From Phoronis australis (Eukaryota > Phoronida > Phoronidae), in assembly GCA_002633005.1 (NCBI GenBank), contig NMRA01000031.1, positions 963,004 through 1,027,003 on the forward strand: a DNA stretch of 64,000 nt, in the 5' to 3' direction. Of the stretch, positions 58,601-64,000 are shown piece by piece (position 1 is the first letter of the stretch; the number at the start of each line of letters is the position of its first letter). The position numbers were made by a program, and so were the translations under genes. The notes beneath the pieces are model-generated. The model searched no databases. It saw only the letters and a list, made by a program, of their open reading frames with translations, and was not told where the DNA came from.

Positions 58601-61600
58601 ATGTAGGTGCTTCAAGCACGCGGCTATTAAACATCACTGCAAAAACGAAATAGTTGCGGCTACGCCACTTGCATGACGAGGCTAAAAATCGTCACTCACA
58701 GTCCGCCATTTTTTCACGGTGTTGTAAAGCTAACCAATGACTGCTGAGGTTACATCAACCAATGCTAAAGCCCGTGTCACTGCGTGATATCTGCGGTAAT
58801 GGCTAGGCACGTAGGAAACCAGCGAGTGTTGATACCTTCAGTTGCAATTTTACCCAAATCTTAGTTCTATTTAGGCAAAAGCAGTTTTAAGCTGCAGCTC
58901 AGGGTCCCTCGCAAATAACAGTCCCTATTTTGCAGTCACAGGGGCTTCTGTTATTATTTTTTTTTGCTCCTTTGGTTTTAAAGTGGCATTATCTTGAGAA
59001 TAGGCCTAACACAGAATCGAACTGACATCAGAGGTTCCAGCTCAAGACTTTACTAGTGACGCTAAATCTCACTCGATAAATGTCGGAGTATTTCAAGTGT
59101 TAACCGATTAGTCATCAGTCCTGATTTCACCCAATGGCGAGAAAGTGGCGACATTGTCATTAAATCACAAAACAAAACGGACGTTGTTTTGTAACTCTGG
59201 AGTATGTTTTATGAAAAGTGACGTAAGACCTAAGTATACGCTCCACACAACTATTTATGAAAAGTAATAAACTTTCACTCTACGAAAAATACGAAGTCTT
59301 TGACAATAATTATACCCATAACTTCGAGTTGCGATATGCTTGTTGTTGGAAGCGTAAGACCAACCTCCCGTTCAGTAACGCTAGGACCTCGCAAAAAAGC
59401 AAGACTTCGCGAGAATACGTGAGATTTCGCCGTGTATTTTGAATAAGAACACGTGACTTTGACTAGGTTTTAGCTAGGTCCTAGCGTAGGTCCTAGCGTC
59501 TACTGAACGCACGCCAAATGTTTGTCTTGTCTTGGGTCACTTTTCATGAAACAAACACCAGGTCAAAGAAATGTTCTGTCGATTCCGAAGAAACTTCACA
59601 GCGACTGAGGCTCTTAGAAACCCCAGAAGGGTATCACATTTTAAACTGTTACTTGGATTAGTGATGCAACGCATTTCTCTTAATATGGTGTAAGTGTAGA
59701 ATGCTGAGATTTCTTTCATATTCATATTTGCATCTCAAATTTGTCCGAATTAAACTGATTTGTAAAGTAACCACTCCAGGGTATGTGACGTCATGTCGCC
59801 TGGCGCGAGCAGTGTAAAAATGGCCAGTTGACTACTTGGGCAACTGAACAAAGGACTTCTAGAAAAAGGTTTGATTACGGGAGTATTTTTCATGATGGAA
59901 GAAATTAAAGGTATCAACGACCTCCTAAGGTGTTCCTCTATGCGCAAAAGGTACTTATAGCAAAGTGACTTTGACGCTGTAATCAGTGTGAGGCATCATG
60001 ATTCGCAAAAAGTATGATGGCCTATGGCTATACTAGTATAGACGGTGGCACTATCTAATCATGGCGACGATACGAGTTTATTTCTGCATCATCGTGTGCT
60101 TAGAATGAATGTCGTACGTTTTTTAATTGCAGTGCTCGGCCCGTGGACAAATTTGTTTTGACGACAGGAACTGCTGCCAAGGCTTAGCGTGTGAGACAAC
60201 GAACAACTATCGAGGTAAATATTATTTTTGGTGCACATACATTAATTAGTATTTTCAAATATACCATTTGTGCACGATACTCAATAAATTTGCAACAATT
60301 GTATTTGTCTTTGAACAAAACTGATCCTTCGTTTTTCAGAAAAATTCATTGATGCGCGTGACATCCGTGTGCGCTATTGCGGCGGCGGTGGACTTTTTGA
60401 ATTTTAAATGAGTAACGGTCAATCAAGCATCTGTCGTTTTCACTTCATTACGACCTTTCACGGCGTTTTATGTAAAACTGGTTCGCTTGGGAATGAACTC
60501 GTTGGCAAAGGAGAGTTACTAATGCTAATAAAAGTACTCTGTTAGGCCACTGCGTTGTTTATGAGGCGCTGCGACGTGTTGATATAACTAGAGATTGCTC
60601 GTGTAAAATTAGGTTCTTGTCAGTGGCAATTTGTATTTTAATATCCACGTGTTTTACATGAAAAAATACGGTGTAACACGCCCACGACCTAAATAACAAC
60701 CGGAGTAAAGCAAACATGACAGTGACTAATTTTTTAGGTTTCCACTTCATAGTTGGTGAATAGAGGTTTATCCAAGTAATTAGGAGTGCATCACAGTAAA
60801 AAATAATTCACAGACATTATCTCAGTGATTAGAGTTTGTGCGTATATTGTCAGAGACTTTGCGCTTTTGCTCAAGTGAGATTTAGTTTGTCTTACGTCTT
60901 ATATCGCTTTTCATGAAACGTGCCCCAGAATTCAGCAAAGGTTGTTTTTAGTGACTTCACATGACGGGATCAAGTTAAAAATGATATATGATGCATAGTG
61001 AATTTTAGTGTCATTCATAGAAATTATATTAACTTAGACCTTTAATATGACAATGAGAGAACAAAGGAATAATTATATCGTGCAAAGCAAGTGTCATCAT
61101 GTGCAACAATTTAAGTCCAATTCACGTTTTACTTATAGCATTATAGTAAAATGTGGCACAACAGGCCATGGCCCCCGTTACGTAAGAGTATAATGCGAAA
61201 CAACTACAGTTAATACGGTGACTGGGAATCATTTTGATAATATGGCTCTATATGGCAAAACAGACAACAGGTTCAGTGCAAAACGGTCGAAAACACATCG
61301 TGCAGAATATGTTGTTGTAGCATACGATTTCCCCATACTGAGGACCGTAGCAACAGTAACTATGTTGGGCGAGACCTGATTGCGTTTTGTCATTCAAGAG
61401 CAAGTGAGCGAAGTCAACTCCCGTGTTGCTGTCTAATACAAAGTACCGTAAAGCCTTTTCAACTTTCGGCCCTTTGCCCCCCCCCCCCTCCTTAACGGTT
61501 CTATTTCATTCACTATTCCCAGCACACAGTGGCTACGTGTTTTTTACTAACATAACTATCCATGTGCAAGAAGTACACTAGTTCTGGGGCCGGGGTCTTA

Positions 61601-63421
61601 CCTCTGTAGTCGAGACCCGACTCAAAATTGGTTAATTGCATGACTCGCTTCGAGTAAACTTTCACGAATTTGCTGTCGAACACTGGGGCTGATGAATCTG
61701 AGTATAGAGAAAAGACTGTGGATCCTGAACAGACGTTAGCAAAAATTTGCAGCTTTGCTGAGTCTCGACAAGAAGTACACGTTCATCATTTTGACCTAAA
61801 TACAACGCGTGCAATTTCGTTTGATTATTAACACAACATTTTCATCGATATTTGATTAGTTTTGACACGTATTTAGTATTTGTAAGCATGGTTAATTGGC
61901 AGAAAAATGACGACTAACTGTATGTACGAAGAAATGATATGTATTCGGAATACGTTACATGTTGAAGTGCTCCCAAACTGCAACATTTGCCCCAGGACAT
62001 GGCCTAAAAGGGCTACAGGATCTTACGATATTAACGTTTCCAGACGTCACAGAATCATGTTTGCGGCATTATTCACCGTGCTGTAGTTTGTGTTATGCCC
62101 TACAGACGGAGTTAGCTACTCGTGGTATGTTTGCAGCAATGACTTTGTGAACTGATTTAGATGAAATACCATTTACTCTGCAGGTCGTCTGTCCTACGGA
62201 TCATGCACTGATCCTAAACCACAGTCTGCCTCGCAAATTTTGGAGACCTCTGACACTGGCACCAAAGGCCGAGGTAACACACACATATGATTACTACGTA
62301 CTGTTTATGATAATTATGAGATACGGTTGCATTTAGCAACTTCTTTATACACGACGATTCGCTTGTAGTTTGAACATGTTTCGTGATTTTTGTAGGGGAT
62401 TTTAATTTTGTTAATAACGGCTGAGGCTTCTGGCCTAGAAGGGTTTGCTTTCAAAGGCTCAGTCGAGCCTCGTCCTCTGAAGGGCTTTAAAACCTAACGG
62501 TCAAACAGGTCATGATATGTTACAATGTTTAGCGCGACTTCCTATGATGGATTTACGGTGACGTGCGGCAGGAGGTACAAAATTATTTATTTTGAACCCG
62601 TGACCTTTTGATTGGCTGGTTACTGGCCTTGATTCGCAGATTCCCATGTTGACGTGTTGTTACCCCAAGGTTTACATTGGTTCCAGAGTATCATTATGCT
62701 AATTAAGTTACAACTCAATCGGGGATTCGCTCAAATTTGGGGCCCTGGCTCAGTCGTAACCACAGGAACTCCTACAAGAGTAGAGTGAAAAAATGTGACG
62801 ACGACCAAAGGAGACCAGATCAAATTAAGGGACCAATTCAAATTACCAGAGCCCCCTGCAAACTTTTTTAGGTTACTGCACCGAGAAACCTTGATACGGC
62901 GCTGTTCACATCGAAAAAACGGCCTTGTGAAGTAAGCTCATAATGGTCTCTTTCGGAAATAAAGTACGAAAAAGTCATTAGCGATCGTCTTATATGCCTA
63001 GAGCGGAGCACACATGGAAAATGCAATGCGAATACGAAATAATTGTCTAAAGTTCTGTTCCGCTAAGAAGGAGGTCAAAGTGTCAAATTGTCGCCAAGGA
63101 TTTTTGGACGCAAAATCACGTCAGAAATAAGCGTTTCTGAAACATCCCCTGGGAACATTATCGGTAATCACCGGTAGGCCTATCTTAAAATTCCTTTCGG
63201 GAATTGGATTGACAGTTTATGTTTTACAACAATGCTTAATTAATCATTTGAGTCACTAAATGAAGCTGAAATTTTGGTATTTAATTTCAGGGGAGAAATG
63301 TGACGACAGCAGCGAGTGTTCAAACACCTATTACAGGCTTTGTTGTCAGACTGTAAGGTTCTTCAGAGCAGGCAGCTCGAGAATTTGTGACAAAGTCACT
63401 GGACTTTCAACATGCCTTTAA
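40527..63421 (+). CDS. Secreted 12-cysteine protein, prohormone-like, 4 exons, 138 residues
   Basis: Exons 40527-40640, 60133-60214, 62184-62273 and 63291-63421 join in matching phases (0, 1, 1) and end in TAA. Residues 1-17 are a signal peptide (LTRVCLLLIVVSSVYS, cleavage before Trp18). A 19-residue segment (WGRSPGSNYRPHNRHENLE) precedes the dibasic Arg37-Lys38. Two six-cysteine modules follow: Cys39, 46, 52, 53, 58, 73 and Cys99, 105, 113, 114, 128, 137, each C-C-CC-C-C. The layout resembles small neuropeptide/prohormone precursors with a cysteine-rich C-terminus, or colipase/Dickkopf-like secreted factors. I cannot assign an exact family. Intron 1 is 19.5 kb and full of repeats. Confidence 0.8.
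40641..42612. other. Start of the 19.5-kb intron 1, no feature seen
   Basis: No exon or RNA gene. Chance ORFs only. Confidence 0.4.
42613..42748 (-). mobile_element. Short TIR element, 'CGCGAAATATC' family, copy 2
   Basis: Ends tttcgtagacgcaagaa and cctaggtctacggaacgcac-type inverted match. The core, read on minus, is ctcgcgagatctcaccatg then tattgcaagcgaagcaagtg. Confidence 0.6.
43640..43745 (+). mobile_element. Short TIR element, 'CGCGAAATATC' family, copy 3
   Basis: The core cacgcaagtctccgcgaaat, atctccatggtttacaagca and aagcacgtgatca matches copies 1 and 2. Ends are eroded. Confidence 0.5.
44631..44743. repeat. 21-bp minisatellite, about 5.4 copies
   Basis: The unit cttaccactggtcgcagagc (plus a) is repeated with few changes. 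As 21 is a multiple of three, several frames stay open and give false repeat-protein ORFs. Confidence 0.95.
46690..46845 (-). mobile_element. Interspersed repeat, AGGGCCGGATCC family (copy A)
   Basis: On the minus strand it runs agggccggatccagaatttt through aagtcaacaatttgaaaatt. It matches 33400-33545 and, through the large duplication, 50745-50905. Confidence 0.6.
47068..47206. mobile_element. MITE, CAGTAACGCTAGGAC family (copy in duplication A)
   Basis: Inverted ends ccagtaacgctaggac and gtcctagcgttactg. The interior includes the twofold taggtcctagcg repeat whose unit is expanded at 38391-38531. Confidence 0.85.
47976..48084. mobile_element. CATGGGC-family TIR element, right end missing
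   Basis: Starts catgggcgccgcggaactga and stops in poly-C at the N. The complete equivalent is 52043-52183. Confidence 0.7.
48459..49594. other. ~1.14-kb segment present only in copy B
   Basis: Copy A reads gaaaatac directly into aactatttctg; copy B has this segment between them. No terminal inverted repeat or target duplication is visible, so a deletion in A is as likely as an insertion in B. No ORF of note. Confidence 0.8.
51133..51273. mobile_element. MITE, CAGTAACGCTAGGAC family (copy in duplication B)
   Basis: Same element as 47068-47206, with ccagtaacgctaggacctcg and gtcctagcgttactgaacg ends. Confidence 0.85.
52043..52183. mobile_element. CATGGGC-family TIR element, complete
   Basis: Ends catgggcgccgcgg and, reversed, catgggcaacgcaccg. 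The interior is gggggttatcaccacttagc and a poly-C stretch. Longer relative of 5986 and 12722. Confidence 0.75.
52230..52276. repeat. Inverted copies of the 16-bp minisatellite unit
   Basis: gcaaaggtgcacttgtccaa and aggtgcactagtcc are the reverse complement of the ggactagtgcacctt unit that fills 52663-53031. Confidence 0.8.
52663..53031. repeat. 16-bp minisatellite (ggactagtgcaccttc), about 23 copies
   Basis: Two interleaved variants, ggactagtgcaccttc and ggaaaagtgcaacttc, with sporadic changes. Confidence 0.95.
53113..53187. other. Near-perfect 23-bp hairpin
   Basis: caagcagcattgtcttccaa followed by gtg (53113-53135) pairs with cacttggaaaacaatgctgc then ttg (53165-53187), with one mismatch and a 29-nt loop. 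The size is like a pre-miRNA or a small TIR element. Confidence 0.6.
53690..53890. repeat. ~122-bp tandem duplication with paired E-boxes
   Basis: atgtttcacgtgctcgacac at 53700 recurs at 53822. Each copy holds CACGTGCT..AGCACGTG as an inverted pair with an 11-bp centre, then ttggtaagatgtga. Confidence 0.85.
56777..57469 (+). other. 230-codon open frame, coding status doubtful
   Basis: Longest open frame outside the Sp exon. It lacks any domain, signal or transmembrane pattern I recognise. It lies inside the large intron on the same strand as the host gene. Residue composition (many Ser, Asn, Phe, Leu) looks like translated AT-rich DNA. Could be chance or a relic. Confidence 0.25.
58252..58826. 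mobile_element. 575-bp TIR element related to 35564-35944
   Basis: Ends ctcactggtttcctgcgtgc and gtaggaaaccagcgag. Both flanks align in reverse to the 381-bp copy (for example tgattggctagtcgaattct and accaatgactgctgaggtta), with about 190 bp extra in the middle. No target duplication remains. Confidence 0.8.
59367..59509. mobile_element. MITE, CGTTCAGTAACGCTAGGACCT family
   Basis: Ends cccgttcagtaacgctagga and gtcctagcgtctactgaacg. The internal twofold ctagcgtaggtc repeat is unexpanded. Fourth copy in this window. Confidence 0.88.
60133..60214 (+). CDS. Cys-rich protein exon 2: first cysteine module
   Basis: Acceptor ttttttaattgcag ends at 60132, donor gtaaat at 60215. It encodes CSARGQICFDDRNCCQGLAC and then ETTNNYR, phase 1 at its end. 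Confidence 0.85.
62184..62273 (+). CDS. Cys-rich protein exon 3: linker
   Basis: Acceptor tttactctgcag ends at 62183, donor gtaaca at 62274, 90 nt, phase 1 at both ends. It encodes GRLSYGSCTDPKPQ, then a Ser/Thr-rich linker ending GTKGR. Phase-1 borders make it skippable without a frameshift. Confidence 0.8.
63291..63421 (+). CDS. Cys-rich protein exon 4: second cysteine module and stop
   Basis: Acceptor ttaatttcag ends at 63290. It encodes GEKCDDSSECSNTYYRLCCQ, then TVRFFRAGSSRICDKVTG, LSTCL and TAA at 63419-63421. Confidence 0.85.
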
Positions 63422-64000
63422 GCAGCAAGCGATGGTGTCGACATTTCGTCTTACACATAAACTCCTCCAAGCTCGCAACTGATTTGACAGTGAAAAACGA
63501 GATAAATTTCCCGTGGCGTGTACATAAAAGTTACTGTATTTGGCCGCAAGGCTGGTTTATTTTACTGTTGCATATATACTCTACTATATGTGTGCGAACG
63601 AAACATTATTTTCATCTCCAAAATATACGTGAGTAAACCGGCGAACGCTGTGGCAATAACGAAAATCCAACCAGTTTTCTTTGCGACACAACAAGGAAAA
63701 TCGTTCGTAGTGAGCCTTTCACTAAAGATTGCGTTATGCTGTGTATAAACTCACAATTTTAAATTTAAAACCAAGAACTGGAAATAGATAAATGTAGTCG
63801 CCTCGGAATACCAGCTATGATTCCCTAAACCCCACGCCCGCACCAGCAGATACCAAACCCGCGGTACAAACCCTCAGACCCGTCCACATGAATTCCACAC
63901 ACGCACCGAAACTGATCCATACAGATTGACCAAAATCCAATTCCGGGAAGATTCTATGTGTGCGTCTCTGAAGCCATGCTGCGGTCAAAAGATGGGGCCC
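63422..64000 (+). other. Downstream of the Cys-rich gene, 3' UTR and beyond
   Basis: No clear polyadenylation site or new gene. The 74- and 76-codon ORFs overlap in different frames and look random. Confidence 0.35.

Overview
This is eukaryotic DNA from a draft assembly: single N characters at 20705, 24493, 26426, 48085 and 54910, long introns with GT..AG boundaries, and many short inverted-repeat transposons, minisatellites and degenerate satellites. A single Sp1/3/4-type factor, a tRNA-derived SINE and the two small secreted-protein genes would suit a marine invertebrate (perhaps a non-vertebrate deuterostome), but the window alone does not fix the species.

Four split genes can be read. 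(1) On +, 617-5036, the 3' end of a Rho guanine-nucleotide exchange factor: the end of the DH domain and a whole PH domain on five exons with matching phases. (2) On +, 10268-20665, a complete six-exon Sp-family zinc-finger transcription factor of 737 residues; its last exon is present twice (20553-20665 and 21504-21616) around an N. (3) On -, about 30034 down to 25282, a small secreted-peptide gene: 5' untranslated exon, signal peptide followed at once by an arginine/tryptophan-rich cationic segment, a Gly-Lys-Arg amidation/cleavage site, then a strongly acidic tail. This is the layout of a host-defence (antimicrobial) peptide precursor, and I recognise no exact family; it is the most interesting item. 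(4) On +, 40527-63421, a four-exon gene for a 138-residue secreted cysteine-rich protein with a dibasic site and two C-C-CC-C-C modules, perhaps a neuropeptide prohormone or a colipase/Dickkopf-like factor. Its first intron is 19.5 kb long. Genes 3 and 4 are divergent, with TATA-type promoters about 10.4 kb apart; genes 2 and 3 converge.

The rest is non-coding. It holds at least six families of short TIR elements (two with intact target-site duplications, at 7165-7336 and 35554-35954), a SINE, minisatellites (38391-38531, 44631-44743, 52663-53031), promoter-like tandem repeats (26974-27102), a degenerate ~145-bp tandem array (22526-23140), and a ~3-kb near-identical duplication (45075-48084 and 48086-52183) whose junction is an N. 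The two N-centred duplications look like unmerged haplotypes rather than real tandem copies. Outside the genes named, the predicted ORFs are short and mostly fall in repeats.
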